64,000 bases of DNA from the NCBI RefSeq assembly GCF_003703475.1, contig NZ_RDQM01000011.1:1-64000 (forward strand). The letters run 5' to 3'. The notes under the pieces were generated by a model. That model made no database searches. It was not told where the DNA came from and saw only the letters and a program-made list of their open reading frames with translations. The stretch comes from Allofranklinella schreckenbergeri. GTDB lineage: Bacteria > Pseudomonadota > Gammaproteobacteria > Burkholderiales > Burkholderiaceae_C. A program made the translations under genes and the position numbers. Of the stretch, positions 1 to 9,894 are shown piece after piece (the stretch's first letter is position 1; every line of letters starts with the position of its first letter).

Positions 1-288
1 CAACCTGCATGCAAGCGCGTACAAGGCCTGCTGTGTGACAGCGGCTATGTGGGCAAACCTTTTGCACAGGGTGTGCAAGCCATTTTGGGCGGGCACGTCA
101 ACGTGCAGATCGCCAAGCGCAGTCAGTCGCACACCTTCAAGGTGATGCCCAAGCGCTGGGTTGTGGAGCGCAGCTTTGCCTGGCTGGACAAGAACAGACG
201 GTTGTGGAAGAACTGCGAGCGCCTGCTCAATACCAGCTTGCAGTTCATCCACTTGGCTTTCCTGGCGCTCATCCTCAAAAGATTTTGA
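1..288 (+). CDS. IS5-family transposase, 3' fragment (cut by window edge)
   Basis: The frame is open from base 1, so the gene starts outside the window. The visible 95 residues contain CDSGYVG, matching the second catalytic Asp region of IS5/IS1031-type DDE transposases (family form ADKGYDG), and RWVVERSFAWL followed by RRLWKN, matching the Y/R..E region that carries the catalytic Glu. It ends at a TGA that overlaps the element's terminal inverted repeat. The protein would cut and rejoin the ends of its insertion sequence. Whether the copy is intact cannot be judged without the upstream sequence. Confidence 0.85.
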   Translation, partial: QPACKRVQGLLCDSGYVGKPFAQGVQAILGGHVNVQIAKRSQSHTFKVMPKRWVVERSFAWLDKNRRLWKNCERLLNTSLQFIHLAFLALILKRF

Positions 289-300
289 ACAGGTTCTCAG
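1..300 (+). mobile_element. 3' end of an IS5-like insertion sequence
   Basis: The element's right terminus appears to be TTTTGAACAGGTTCTC (about 283-298), directly at the transposase stop. The same terminus, TTTGAACAGGCTC, recurs at 46800 and at both ends of the small element at 48517-48677. This supports it as a true IS end and suggests that related non-autonomous elements exist. The outer boundary is accurate to a few bases only. Confidence 0.6.
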
Positions 301-464
301 CAGTAGATGGCCCGGCGCAATCCTAAATCGCACAGCCGCCCGTAGTCGGCTGGAGTCCTTTGGGGATCAATAAATACAGCTTTCGCTTTCGTGCCCTCAC
401 GCAACCCAGCAGCAGCCCAAGGCTTGCTCTCACAAACAATCAATCAGCTTTTGCGGGCAGTATT

Positions 465-808
465 TCAGCAGCCTGCCAAAGCTCTGGCGGACTTGCGTGT
501 CACCAAATTCACTGCACCGCCCAGCGTGCTGGGGCCATACAGCAGCGAGGTGCCGTACTGGCCGCGCACTTCGGCCAGATCAAACGTGGTGAAGCGGTCG
601 AAATCCACATAGCGTCATAAGGTACATACGGCTGGATGCCATCCACATACACTGGCGTCTTGCGCGAATCGAAACCGCGCACGTTCAGCATGGCCACATT
701 GCGGCTGTTGGCCCCAAAACGCAACCCCGGCAACAGGTGCACGGTATCGGCCACGGTGTTGTATTGGCGCTCTTCAGCGTTTCTTCGCCGAACAATTATT
801 TCAATCAA
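465..808 (-). pseudogene. TonB-dependent receptor remnant (plug domain, frameshifted)
   Basis: Read on the minus strand, the sequence gives a plug-domain stretch (VADTVHLLPGLRF, NVRGFDSRKTPVYVDGIQPY), then needs a one-base frame change near 617, and continues as FDLAEVRGQYGTSLLYGPST and LGGAVNLVTRK before a TGA at 465. These are typical plug motifs of outer-membrane siderophore/metal receptors. The signal peptide and the N-terminal part are missing, the break falling at the repeat at 801; the whole beta-barrel is missing, with the IS end some 165 bp beyond. It is a dead fragment. I see nothing recognisable between 300 and 465. Confidence 0.8.
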
Positions 809-872
809 AGAAAATTCATATTATATATATCAAGCCAAAACAATGAGATTTTATTTCTTTTTGATTTATAAA
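801..872 (-). repeat. Intergenic hairpin repeat, copy 1
   Basis: Arms CAATCAAAGAAAA (802-814) and TTTCTTTTTGATTTA (855-869) flank a core reading ATCAAGCCAAAAC on the plus strand, a diverged reverse form of the family core. The copy lies between the ilvC terminator and the truncated receptor remnant and marks the remnant's broken 5' end. Confidence 0.7.
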
Positions 873-887
873 ATAAGTAGATCATAT

Positions 888-918
888 AAAAAAACGGCCC
901 TTTACAGGCCGTTTTTTT
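888..918 (-). terminator. Rho-independent terminator of the ilv operon
   Basis: A 12-bp perfect stem (AAAAAAACGGCC / GGCCGTTTTTTT) has a 7-base loop and gives a T-run in either direction. It lies 60 bp beyond the ilvC stop on the minus strand. Confidence 0.85.
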
Positions 919-977
919 ATGCATCAGTCTGTCCGACTGCGTCGGATCAGTGCGTCAAGCGCCAGCAGGCAAGCGCA

Positions 978-2030
<1,053 letters not shown>

Positions 2031-2189
2031 TCATTACGCGTTTTCAGCGCGACCAATGGTTGGGTGGGGGTGGGGGTGGCTGGTTTGGCCGCTCGGTCGC
2101 CGCTTCGCGCTACGCCATCCCGGGCGCGCCTTGCGCGCTGTGCGATTGTTCACAAGGCCGACCGGAATGGCGCATGATCGGGCAGAGAT

Positions 2190-2681
2190 TTACAGCCGCA
2201 AGATGCGCTCGCCACGGCCGATGCCGCTGGGGCCGGTGCGCACGGTTTCAAGGATGGCGCTGCGGTCGATGGCGTTGAGGAAGGCATCGATCTTGCCCTG
2301 ATCGCCCGTCAGCTCAATGGTGTAGCTCTTGTCGGTCACATCAATGATGCGGCCACGGAAGATGTCCGTGGTGCGTTTGATTTCCTCGCGCTCTTTGCCC
2401 GAAGCGCGCACCTTGACGATCATCAGCTCGCGCTCGGTGTAAGCGCCATCGGTGAGATCGACGACCTTGACCACTTCAATCAAGCGGTTCAGATGCTTGG
2501 TGATTTGCTCAATGGTGTCATCCGAGCCGACGGTCTGGATGGTCATGCGCGAGAGCGAAGGATCTTCCGTAGGCGCAACCGTGAGCGATTCGATGTTGTA
2601 GCCGCGCGCAGAGAACAGGGCCACGACGCGCGAGAGCGCGCCGGGTTCGTTTTCAAGCAAAACTGCGATGATGTGTCGCAT
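2190..2681 (-). CDS. ilvH: Acetolactate synthase small (regulatory) subunit
   Basis: This is the regulatory partner of the catalytic subunit encoded upstream; the family senses valine and stimulates activity. The 163 residues are of the usual length. An N-terminal ACT domain starts HIIAVLLENEPGALSRV, followed by GYNIESLTVA, and a C-terminal dimerisation domain follows (residues about 80-160). GGAG lies 8 bases before the ATG. It is about 200 bp from both ilvI and ilvC on the same strand, which suggests one transcript. The symbol ilvN would be equally acceptable. Confidence 0.96.
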   Translation of the reverse strand: MRHIIAVLLENEPGALSRVVALFSARGYNIESLTVAPTEDPSLSRMTIQTVGSDDTIEQITKHLNRLIEVVKVVDLTDGAYTERELMIVKVRASGKEREEIKRTTDIFRGRIIDVTDKSYTIELTGDQGKIDAFLNAIDRSAILETVRTGPSGIGRGERILRL

Positions 2682-2899
2682 GGGTGGGACTCCTCATTTC
2701 GCCCGCCCTCCCCCGGCAACGGCAATCGCCGGGCTTGGCAGGCAATGGATTCATCAGAAAAAAAATGGTTGCCGCAAACCGCCTTCTGCCGCAAGGCGGC
2801 TGGTGTGCCGCCCTGCTTCGGTCAGCCCCGCAAGCCGTAAGGTGGCGGCATGCAAAGCCAAGCGTTCAGGCGCCTGCGGGTTCGCGCAACGCGCAGCAA

Positions 2900-4696
2900 T
2901 TAAAGATCGTCGGGGCCCAGCAGCATTTCGGTAATGCCCTTGCCCGCCTGCACCATGGGAAAAACGTTCTCCGTCGGATCGGTGCGGAAATCGAGAAACA
3001 CCGTCCTGTCCTTCAGCCGACGTGCTTCACGCAGCGCGCCTTCCACGTCCTGAGGCCGCTCAATCAGCATGCCGACGTGACCATAGGCTTCGGCCAATTT
3101 CACAAAGTTCGGCAGCGACTCCATATAGGTGTGGCTGTAGCGGCTGGAGTACTCAATTTGCTGCCATTGGCGCACCATGCCCAGGTAGCGGTTGTTGAGC
3201 GCGCAGATGATGATGGGCGTTTCGTACTGCTTGCAGGTCGAAAGCTCTTGAATGCACATCTGCACCGAGCCTTCGCCCGTGATACAGAACACCTCGCTTT
3301 GTGGTTTGGCGCGCTTGATACCCATGGCGTAAGGAATGCCCACGCCCATGGTGCCCAAACCGCCCGAGTTGATCCAGCGGCGCGGCTCGTCAAAGCGGTA
3401 ATACTGCGCAGCCCACATTTGGTGCTGCCCCACATCGGAGGTGATGTAAACATCATCGCCCTTGGTCATATTCCACAAGGTCTCGACGACAAATTGCGGC
3501 TTGATGACCTCCTGGTTATCACGGTCGTAATCCAAGCAGCGGGTGGAGCGCCATCCCTCAATGGTGGCCCACCAGGCCTTAAGGGCCTCGGCATCGGGCC
3601 GTTCCTGGGTTTCACCCAGCATGTTCAGCATTTCGGTGAGCACATCTTTGCAGTCGCCCACAATGGGCACCTGCACCTTCACACGCTTGGAGATGACGGA
3701 TGGATCCACATCAATATGGATGATCTTGCGTTCGCGCTGGGTAAAGTGCTTGACGTTGCCAATCACGCGATCGTCAAAACGCGCGCCAATGGCGATCAGC
3801 ACGTCACACTCTTGCATGGCGTTGTTGGCTTCTACCGTGCCATGCATGCCCAGCATGCCCACAAACTTGGGATCGGATGCGGGGAAAGCGCCCAGCCCCA
3901 TCAATGTGCTGGTGACCGGGTAGCCCAACTGCTCAGCCAGCGCGCGCACCTCTCCAGTGGCATTGCCCAAAATCACACCACCGCCGATGTAGATGTATGG
4001 GCGCTTGGCCGCCAGCAAGTATTGCAAAGCCTTGCGAATCTGCCCCGTATGGCCTTTGCGCACGGGGTTGTAGGAGCGCATCTCGCAAGTTTCCGGATGA
4101 CCGGTGTAAAGCACCTTTTTGCAGGAAATATCCTTGGGCAAATCAATCACCACCGGGCCGGGGCGGCCGGTGCGAGCGATATGAAAAGCCTTCTTGACGA
4201 TCATCGGAATTTCCTCGACGCTTTGCACCAGGAAATTGTGCTTGACCACCGGGCGCGTAATGCCCACCGCATCGCACTCCTGGAAAGCGTCCTGTCCGAT
4301 CAAGGGCGCAGGCACCTGGCCGGAAATCACCACCATGGGGATGCTGTCCATATAAGCCGTGGCCAGCCCCGTGACCGCATTGGTCAGACCCGGACCGGAT
4401 GTAACCAGCGCCACCCCCACTTCGCCAGTGGCACGTGCATAGCCATCGGCGGCATGCACAGCGGCTTGCTCGTGGCGCACCAAGATGTGCTCGATCGCAT
4501 CGGGCTGGGTCTGGCACATGCGATAGATCGCATCGTAGATATAAAGCACGGCACCGCCGGGATAGCCCCAGATGTGCTTGACGCCCTCGGCGACCAAAGA
4601 GTGCAACAAAACGTCCGACCCCATCATTTCGGCGGACGCGGCTGAGGCTTGCTCGGCCTGGGCGGCAGAGCGGATTTCGGCTTGGGATATTTCCAT
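2900..4696 (-). CDS. ilvI: Acetolactate synthase large (catalytic) subunit
   Basis: This is the ThDP-dependent enzyme that condenses two pyruvates, or pyruvate and 2-oxobutyrate, as the first common step of branched-chain amino acid synthesis. The 598-residue form starts MEISQAEIRS; GSDVLLHSLVAEGVKHIWGYPGGAVL is the usual start of the PYR domain, with the catalytic Glu in VRHEQAAVHAADGYARA. The ThDP/Mg motif (ITGEGSVQM...NNRYLGMV) is in the C-terminal third. The open frame continues 212 codons further upstream, but that part is antisense to the sigma-factor gene and lacks family similarity, so the ATG at 4696 is chosen. Confidence 0.95.
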   Translation of the reverse strand: MEISQAEIRSAAQAEQASAASAEMMGSDVLLHSLVAEGVKHIWGYPGGAVLYIYDAIYRMCQTQPDAIEHILVRHEQAAVHAADGYARATGEVGVALVTSGPGLTNAVTGLATAYMDSIPMVVISGQVPAPLIGQDAFQECDAVGITRPVVKHNFLVQSVEEIPMIVKKAFHIARTGRPGPVVIDLPKDISCKKVLYTGHPETCEMRSYNPVRKGHTGQIRKALQYLLAAKRPYIYIGGGVILGNATGEVRALAEQLGYPVTSTLMGLGAFPASDPKFVGMLGMHGTVEANNAMQECDVLIAIGARFDDRVIGNVKHFTQRERKIIHIDVDPSVISKRVKVQVPIVGDCKDVLTEMLNMLGETQERPDAEALKAWWATIEGWRSTRCLDYDRDNQEVIKPQFVVETLWNMTKGDDVYITSDVGQHQMWAAQYYRFDEPRRWINSGGLGTMGVGIPYAMGIKRAKPQSEVFCITGEGSVQMCIQELSTCKQYETPIIICALNNRYLGMVRQWQQIEYSSRYSHTYMESLPNFVKLAEAYGHVGMLIERPQDVEGALREARRLKDRTVFLDFRTDPTENVFPMVQAGKGITEMLLGPDDL

Positions 4697-4963
4697 GAGA
4701 AAAACCTGCTGTGATTTTCGAAACTGAAAAACCTTCGGTGCCCCTTGCTCTCGCCCTTGTGAGGCCGGCTTAGGACTTAAGCATGTGATCGGGGACGCAT
4801 CGGAGGCAAACTGCCCGCCCCGGCCACACGCCGTTTGCGAACTGGCTGAGAAAGATAAGGGGTGTATTATTGCATCGAATAGTCTCGCCTCGACGGCGGA
4901 TACAGGTCGGGCAAGCCCGCCAGGCTTGCATTTGAAGCGTTTTTCCACCTTTCGCGTTGCACC

Positions 4964-5533
4964 TTGGCATCTGAAAAAGAGTTTGCAGACTTCCTGCAAG
5001 AAATCGAAAAGCGTGCGTTCAAACGTGCGCTTTTTCACGTCAAGGATGAAGACGTGGCGCTGGACATCGTGCAAGACAGCATGATGCGCCTGGCCGAACA
5101 CTACGCAGACAAGCCCATTGAGGAAATCCGCATGCTGTTCAACCGCATTTTGGCCAACAGCACGCTGGACTGGTTTCGCCGCCAAAAAACCCGCAATGCG
5201 GTTTTGAGCAACTTCAGCGACTTTGAACGCAGCGACGAAGCGGGCGACACCTTCTCCCTGCTCGAAAACTACGCAGGCCCCGATGGCGGCGGCTTGGTGG
5301 AAAGCGCCGAAACCGCCACCGAGCGCAAGCAAACCTTTGAGCTCATTGAGGCGGCCTTGAAAAAGTTACCAACTCGTCAACGCGAGGCTTTCATCATGCG
5401 TTACTGGGAGGATATGGACGTGGCGGAAACGGCTGCGGCGATGGGTTGCTCGGAAGGCAGCGTCAAAACCCATTGCCACCGCGCCGTGCAAGCGCTGAGC
5501 AACATGCTTGGCGCACTTGGGGTGAAGTTATGA
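4964..5533 (+). CDS. ECF-type RNA polymerase sigma factor
   Basis: The 189-residue protein has sigma region 2 (FKRALFHVKDEDVALDIVQDSMMRLAEHY, residues about 19-47) and region 4 (LPTRQREAFIMRYWEDMDVAETAAAMG, with HTH CSEGSVKTHCHRAVQAL near 150-180). It would direct RNA polymerase to an unknown regulon. The most plausible start is the TTG at 4964 (MASEKEF), because no upstream ATG is in frame. Its TGA overlaps the ATG of the next gene, so the two are translationally coupled, as expected for a sigma factor and its regulator. It is divergent from ilvI across a 267-bp region in which I could not place promoters with confidence. Confidence 0.9.
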   Translation: MASEKEFADFLQEIEKRAFKRALFHVKDEDVALDIVQDSMMRLAEHYADKPIEEIRMLFNRILANSTLDWFRRQKTRNAVLSNFSDFERSDEAGDTFSLLENYAGPDGGGLVESAETATERKQTFELIEAALKKLPTRQREAFIMRYWEDMDVAETAAAMGCSEGSVKTHCHRAVQALSNMLGALGVKL

Positions 5534-6027
5534 GGACACACAACACAAACGAAACACCACCATCGGGGCAGAGCTGCCCCGATGGCAATTGGGGGCCTGA
5601 AAACGCCCACGAAGCGGCGACCGACCTTGCGGGCGCCGCTTTTGCACGCGCCCTGCGCCAAGGCGAGCAGGCTGTGCCCCACGACATCCGCGAGCGCCTG
5701 CGCGTAGCCCGGCTGGCTGCTGTGCACGCCCACCAGCGCGCACTGGCGCGCCAAGCTGCGCAAGACGAAGCCTCCACCGTCGCCCGCCGTCGTCAATCGC
5801 CCTTCAGCGGTTGGCGCAAAGCGTTGGCCGCCTTGCCCATTGCCGCTGCGGCTGGCATCGGCGCCATCTTCATGCAAGGCGCTGTCAGTGAAGACGTACC
5901 CCATCAGCAGGTGGAAACCGACTTGCACATCCTCTCCAGCGAAGTGCCGCCCTCGGCCTTTGCCGACCCCGCTTTTGGGGAATACCTCAAACGCCAAAAG
6001 CTGGACGCACCCCACGCCAGGCCATAA
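5530..6027 (+). CDS. DUF3619 family protein (probable sigma-factor partner)
   Basis: The 165-residue protein starts at the ATG at 5530, which overlaps the sigma-factor stop as ATGA. An N-terminal soluble part with RLRVARLAAVHAHQRALARQ (a helical segment near residues 57-76) is followed by one membrane segment, WRKALAALPIAAAAGIGAIF (about 96-115), and a short outer tail ending PAFGEYLKRQKLD. This layout and the coupling resemble small single-pass anti-sigma proteins. That role is inferred; the family itself is uncharacterised. Confidence 0.8.
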   Translation: MRTHNTNETPPSGQSCPDGNWGPENAHEAATDLAGAAFARALRQGEQAVPHDIRERLRVARLAAVHAHQRALARQAAQDEASTVARRRQSPFSGWRKALAALPIAAAAGIGAIFMQGAVSEDVPHQQVETDLHILSSEVPPSAFADPAFGEYLKRQKLDAPHARP

Positions 6028-6059
6028 CCCACACCCGTCGGCAATACAGCATCCACAAG

Positions 6060-6089
6060 AGGTGGCCTATACTTTTGGCCACCTTTTTT
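6060..6089 (+). terminator. Rho-independent terminator after DUF3619 gene
   Basis: An 8-bp perfect stem, AGGTGGCC (6060-6067) and GGCCACCT (6077-6084), is followed by six T. It ends the sigma/DUF3619 transcript before the DUF3106 gene, which therefore needs its own promoter. Confidence 0.85.
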
Positions 6090-6165
6090 GTTGCCGGATT
6101 CAGGCGCCTTCCGGCCTACTCCTGCGGTTGCAGAACAACGCTTTTGTAGAGCACTTCCCCCCAAC

Positions 6166-7059
6166 GTGTCCTCTCCCGCCTCCAACACTTCCCGCCTGCC
6201 CTCCACAGAGGGAGTCACCTCCGCCAGCTTGGCCGGTTGCTTAGCCGCATGTTCGATATTGGCCGCCTTGCTAGGCCACTGGTGGTTGCAGCAACGCCCT
6301 TTGCTGACCCCGTCGCTGCCGCCTGGCATTGCTTATGCCGGGCCGCTCGTCCTCTTTGGCGAGCCACAGCCCGCGCCCGATCTCACTCGGCCAGAGCCGT
6401 GGCGGCCGCCTACAGGCGTACACATCACTCGGCCAACGTGGGACGATTTGTCAAAAGAGCACCAACATCTGCTGGCCGGGCTGGAAACCACTTGGCCCTA
6501 CATCAGCAGCGCAGAAAAACGCCGCTGGCTGGCACTGGCCAGGCAGGCACGCGATTTGAATGCAAGCGACCGCCAGCGCCTGATCCAGAACATCACCGCC
6601 TGGGGCCAACTCGACGAAGGCCAGCGCCTGCAAGTGCGCCAGGAATACCGTGAGCGCGGCCCCGATGAATGGCTGCGCCTGGGCCAAGCGTGGCGCGATT
6701 ACAGCGCCCTCCCCACCACCGAGCGCCTCGCGCTCGCTCAGGCGGCCCAGGCTGCACCCGTTGCCGACGCGCCCCCCGCCAAACGCGCCATGCCGCGCAA
6801 AAATCTGGTGCGCATTGCGGCGGCCAAGCAGGCCAAGCCGGGGCTGGCCAACCTGCCCAAGGTACCGCTGCAACCTGTGCGCTTTACGCAGCCTTCGGCA
6901 GCGCAAGATGCCGCTGCCAGCGCCCGCGCAACCAGCGCCATCACCACCGTGCGCGTGCCCGATGCACCCGCCCCGGCCACGCCACCGCCTGCGCGGGTGC
7001 GGTATTGGTATGGCGTGCCCATCACGCCGCCCGATCCAGCGCCGATTTACGCCAATTGA
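6166..7059 (+). CDS. DUF3106 domain protein, single-pass membrane
   Basis: One membrane segment (LAGCLAACSILAALLGHWW, about residues 22-40 from this start) precedes a DUF3106 region of repeated helical units, TWDDLSKEHQHLL, WPYISSAEKRRWLALARQ, LNASDRQRLIQNITAW and LDEGQRLQVRQEY. A Pro/Ala-rich tail ends in YWYGVPITPPDPAP. The function is unknown. The frame is open back to a TTG at 6088, but that lies in the T-run of the preceding terminator, so the GTG at 6166 is preferred. Neither start has a clear ribosome-binding site and the true start is uncertain. Confidence 0.7.
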   Translation: MSSPASNTSRLPSTEGVTSASLAGCLAACSILAALLGHWWLQQRPLLTPSLPPGIAYAGPLVLFGEPQPAPDLTRPEPWRPPTGVHITRPTWDDLSKEHQHLLAGLETTWPYISSAEKRRWLALARQARDLNASDRQRLIQNITAWGQLDEGQRLQVRQEYRERGPDEWLRLGQAWRDYSALPTTERLALAQAAQAAPVADAPPAKRAMPRKNLVRIAAAKQAKPGLANLPKVPLQPVRFTQPSAAQDAAASARATSAITTVRVPDAPAPATPPPARVRYWYGVPITPPDPAPIYAN

Positions 7060-7080
7060 GCGTTCCAAACCCTAAAAATA

Positions 7081-7150
7081 CCAATCAAAAGGCAAAAAAA
7101 TATCGCCATTTTGGCATGATAGGCAATACATTCTTTTTACATTGAAATAA
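7081..7150 (+). repeat. Intergenic hairpin repeat, copy 2
   Basis: The left arm is CCAATCAAAAGGCAAA, the core TTTTGGCATGAT (7110-7121), and the right arm CTTTTTACATTGAAAT. The copy lies between the convergent DUF3106 and hisD genes, just beyond the hisD terminator. Confidence 0.8.
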
Positions 7151-7176
7151 AAAATGCAGCCGATATGCAGGCTGCC
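7145..7176 (-). terminator. Rho-independent terminator of hisD
   Basis: On the minus strand, a GCAGCC / GGCTGC stem (7070s arms at 7070-7075 and 7056-7061 plus 100: that is 7170-7175 and 7156-7161) with an 8-base loop is followed by ATTTTTTATTT. It lies 25 bp past the hisD stop and abuts repeat copy 2. Confidence 0.75.
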
Positions 7177-7199
7177 TTTGCGCAGGCTCTGACGCCCCT

Positions 7200-8522
7200 T
7201 CAAGCGTCCTTCAAACGCATCTCTGCCGCCCGGGCGTGGGCCTGCAAGCCTTCGCCGTGGGCCAGCACGCTGGCAATGCGGCCCAGGGTTTGTGCGCCTT
7301 GCTCGCTCACTTCGATCAGCGAGCTGCGTTTCTGGAAATCCATCACGCCCAGCGGCGAGGAAAAACGCGCCGTGCCGCTGGTGGGCAGCACGTGGTTGGG
7401 GCCCGCGCAATAGTCGCCCAGGCTTTCACTGGTGTAAGCGCCCAGGAAAATCGCTCCTGCATGGCGCAGCAGTGGCTCCCACTGGTGCGGCTCGCGGCTG
7501 GAGACTTCCAAATGCTCGGGCGCGATGCGGTTGCTGATGGCGCAGGCTTCTTCCATGTCGCGGGTGAGGATGAGCGCACCGCGCCCGCCCAGGCTTTTGG
7601 CAATGATCTCGGCGCGCGGCATCTCGGGCAGCAGGCGGTCGATCTCGCGCTGCACGGCATCAAGGTAAGCGGCATCGGGGCACAGCAAAATCGATTGCGC
7701 CAGCTCATCGTGCTCGGCCTGGCTGAACAAATCCATCGCCACCCAATCGGGCGGCGTGCTGCCATCGGCGAGCACCAGAATTTCGCTTGGCCCGGCGATC
7801 ATGTCGATGCCGACCTGGCCGAACACATGCTTTTTCGCGCTGGCTACGTAGGCGTTGCCCGGGCCGGTGATTTTGTCCACCCTGGGGATGCTGGCCGTGC
7901 CGTAGGCCAGTGCCGCCACGGCCTGCGCGCCGCCGATGGTGAATGCGCGCGTGACGCCGGCCACGTAGGCAGCGGCCAGCACCAGCGGGTTTTTCTCGCC
8001 GCGCGGCGTGGGCACGACCATCAGGATTTCCGCCACTCCAGCCACATGGGCGGGGATGGCATTCATCAGCACGCTGGAGGGGTAAGCCGCCTTGCCGCCC
8101 GGCACGTAAATGCCCACGCGATCGAGCGGCGTGACTTTTTGCCCCAGCAGGCTGCCGTCCTCGTCGCGGTACGACCAGCTTTGGCCTGCGGCTTGTTTTT
8201 GCGCCTCGTGGTAGCGGCGGATGCGCTCGGCCGCTTGCTGCAAGGCTTGGCGCTGCTGGCTGAGCAGGCTTTCGAACGCGGCGGCCAGCTCGGCCTGCGT
8301 CAACTCCAACTGCGCCATGCTCTCGGCCTGCACGCCGTCGAGCTGCTGGGTCAGGCGCAGCACGGCGGCATCGCCCTCTTGCTGCACGGCTTGCAAAATT
8401 TCGGCCACGCGCTGCTCGATTTGCGCATCGGCATCGGCCGACCAGTGCAGGCGCTGCTGGAAGCGGCTTTCAAAATCGGCATCGGCCGTGGACAGGCGCA
8501 GAGGACGGGCTTGGAGGGTCAT
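7200..8522 (-). CDS. hisD: Histidinol dehydrogenase
   Basis: This Zn-dependent enzyme catalyses the last two steps of histidine synthesis, oxidising L-histidinol to L-histidine with two NAD+. At 440 residues the length is normal. Recognisable are [42 protein letters not shown] followed by [25 protein letters not shown] with metal/catalytic residues, NRIAPEHLE, and [14 protein letters not shown]. It stands alone here, away from other his genes, flanked on both sides by intergenic repeats. Confidence 0.97.
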   Translation of the reverse strand: MTLQARPLRLSTADADFESRFQQRLHWSADADAQIEQRVAEILQAVQQEGDAAVLRLTQQLDGVQAESMAQLELTQAELAAAFESLLSQQRQALQQAAERIRRYHEAQKQAAGQSWSYRDEDGSLLGQKVTPLDRVGIYVPGGKAAYPSSVLMNAIPAHVAGVAEILMVVPTPRGEKNPLVLAAAYVAGVTRAFTIGGAQAVAALAYGTASIPRVDKITGPGNAYVASAKKHVFGQVGIDMIAGPSEILVLADGSTPPDWVAMDLFSQAEHDELAQSILLCPDAAYLDAVQREIDRLLPEMPRAEIIAKSLGGRGALILTRDMEEACAISNRIAPEHLEVSSREPHQWEPLLRHAGAIFLGAYTSESLGDYCAGPNHVLPTSGTARFSSPLGVMDFQKRSSLIEVSEQGAQTLGRIASVLAHGEGLQAHARAAEMRLKDA

Positions 8523-8621
8523 GGCAGGCGGGTGCGTAAAGATTGCAAATGAACAAAGCGCCGATTATCGAATACCGAACGCCTGCGCCCACCGCGCCGC
8601 CGCGCGCCGCTGCTACAAATG

Positions 8622-8660
8622 ACACATCAAAGGAATGGAAACCGCCCTATTTCGGCACGC
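8622..8660 (+). repeat. Partial intergenic hairpin repeat, copy 3a
   Basis: Only a left half is recognisable: ACATCAAAGGAATGGAAA, then CCTATTTCGGCACGCC, where the core has changed from GGCATGAT. It lies about 65 bp from the intact copy at 8725 in the hisD-cobO interval. No right arm is visible. Confidence 0.5.
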
Positions 8661-8724
8661 CAGCAAAGACGCCGCTTTGCCGGGTGTTCTGCAATGGCAA
8701 GAACACGGAAAGGGTAAAAAAATT

Positions 8725-8793
8725 CCAATTCAAAGGAAATGAAATGACGTTATTTCGGCATGATGGTAAATAAGCCCTATTTCCCTTGAATTA
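8725..8793 (+). repeat. Intergenic hairpin repeat, copy 3b
   Basis: The arms AATTCAAAGGAAAT (8727-8740) and ATTTCCCTTGAATT (8779-8792) are complementary at 13 of 14 positions and flank TTTCGGCATGAT (8753-8764). The copy ends 8 bp before the cobO stop codon on the opposite strand. The changed outer bases (AATTCAA/TTGAATT) still pair. Confidence 0.85.
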
Positions 8794-8800
8794 AACAGCC

Positions 8801-9370
8801 TCAATCCTCAATCCCCCGCTGCGCGGGCACGCCCGCCTGGTAGGCGTGCTTGACCAGCTCCATCGACGTGACCGTATCGGCCACATCGATCAGCTCCTGC
8901 GGGCAGCGCCGCCCGGTGAGCGCGACGTGAACATGCGCCGGGCGCTGGCGCAAGCAGTCCAGCACCTCATCCAGCGGCAGCCAGCCGTAAATGAGCGGGT
9001 AGGTGATTTCATCGAGCACGACGAGGAAAAACTCCCCGCCCAAAATCGCCTCGCGCGCCTTGGCCCAGCCTTGGCGCGCCAGCTCGGCCGAATGCTCCAG
9101 ATCGCGGCTTTTCCAGCTAAAGCCATCGCCCAGCCCTTCGATGGGCACGCCCAGCTTTTCAAACGTGCGGTGCTCGCCAAAACGCGCCGAAGGCACTTTG
9201 ACGAACTGAAAAATCTTCACCGGCTTGCCTCTGCCATGCGCGCGCAGCGCCAGGCCAAAGGCGGCCGTGCTCTTGCCCTTGCCATTGCCGGTGTTAATGA
9301 GGATGAGGCCGCGGCGCTCGCCCTCGGGCTTTTGGCGCACGCGATCCACGGGCGGTTGTTCGATTTGCAT
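8801..9370 (-). CDS. cobO: Cob(I)yrinic acid a,c-diamide adenosyltransferase
   Basis: This ATP-dependent enzyme adenosylates the corrinoid cobalt in coenzyme B12 synthesis or salvage (CobO/BtuR family). The 189-residue protein has the P-loop [17 protein letters not shown] (near residues 29-45), [15 protein letters not shown] (Walker B region) and [18 protein letters not shown]. The start [10 protein letters not shown] is chosen because the frame's upstream extension runs into the end of the neighbouring gene. The upstream thioesterase stop is 11 bp away, so the two are probably cotranscribed. No other cobalamin genes are in the window. Confidence 0.93.
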   Translation of the reverse strand: MQIEQPPVDRVRQKPEGERRGLILINTGNGKGKSTAAFGLALRAHGRGKPVKIFQFVKVPSARFGEHRTFEKLGVPIEGLGDGFSWKSRDLEHSAELARQGWAKAREAILGGEFFLVVLDEITYPLIYGWLPLDEVLDCLRQRPAHVHVALTGRRCPQELIDVADTVTSMELVKHAYQAGVPAQRGIED

Positions 9371-9381
9371 GCGAAAAATCC

Positions 9382-9804
9382 TCAGCGGCTGTCCAGCACC
9401 ACCATCGTCAAGCGCGAAGCGCACACCATCGCCCCTTGCTCATCGACGATGTCGATTTGCCACACCTGGGTCGAGCGCCCGATGTGCACCGGCCTGGCCG
9501 TGCCCGACACCCAGCCCGACGTGGCCGCGCGCAGGTGATTGGCGTTGATATCCAGCCCCACCACATGCTGGCCTTCGGGCGCGGCCATGTAGGCGGCCAT
9601 GGAGCCCAGCGTTTCCGCCAGCGCCACGCTGCAACCGCCGTGCAGCAGGCCAAAGGGTTGCTTGGTGCGCGCATCCACGGGCATGCGCGCACTCAGGAAA
9701 TCATCGCCAATGGCCGTCATCTCAATGCCCAGATGGGCCACCGCCGTGTTTTGCGCCATGGCGGTGATGGCCTCCAGGCTTAAAGCCTTTTTCCAAATCG
9801 ACAT
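9382..9804 (-). CDS. PaaI-type hotdog acyl-CoA thioesterase
   Basis: The 140-residue hotdog-fold thioesterase of the PaaI/MenI/YdiI group hydrolyses aryl- or acyl-CoA esters. The motif [21 protein letters not shown] carries the HGG and catalytic acidic position, and [21 protein letters not shown] forms the next strands. The ATG at 9804 is chosen over a TTG five codons upstream. It sits between the thiolase gene and cobO on the same strand. The substrate is unknown; clearing dead-end aryl-CoA from the catabolic pathway is possible. Confidence 0.85.
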   Translation of the reverse strand: MSIWKKALSLEAITAMAQNTAVAHLGIEMTAIGDDFLSARMPVDARTKQPFGLLHGGCSVALAETLGSMAAYMAAPEGQHVVGLDINANHLRAATSGWVSGTARPVHIGRSTQVWQIDIVDEQGAMVCASRLTMVVLDSR

Positions 9805-9894
9805 AGAAGAAAAATCCAACGCAGAGAAGTCAAAACGCCGCGCATTATCGCGGCGTCGCCCCGGATGCAGCCGCGCGCGCCGGGTGCAGTGGCT

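Noticed and set aside
2684-4645. Very long open frame antisense to ilvI (653 codons), and similar ones opposite hisD, the FadB-like gene, CoA ligases, acnD and iorA
   Set aside because: They mirror GC-rich coding DNA on the other strand, have His/Arg/Ala-rich compositions and no family motifs.
4697-4963. Leader peptide/attenuator for the ilv operon
   Set aside because: No Leu/Ile/Val-rich short reading frame followed by competing hairpins and a T-run was found.
4697-5332. N-terminal extension of ilvI by 212 codons
   Set aside because: It is antisense to the sigma-factor gene and lacks acetolactate synthase similarity; the family start is at the ATG at 4696.
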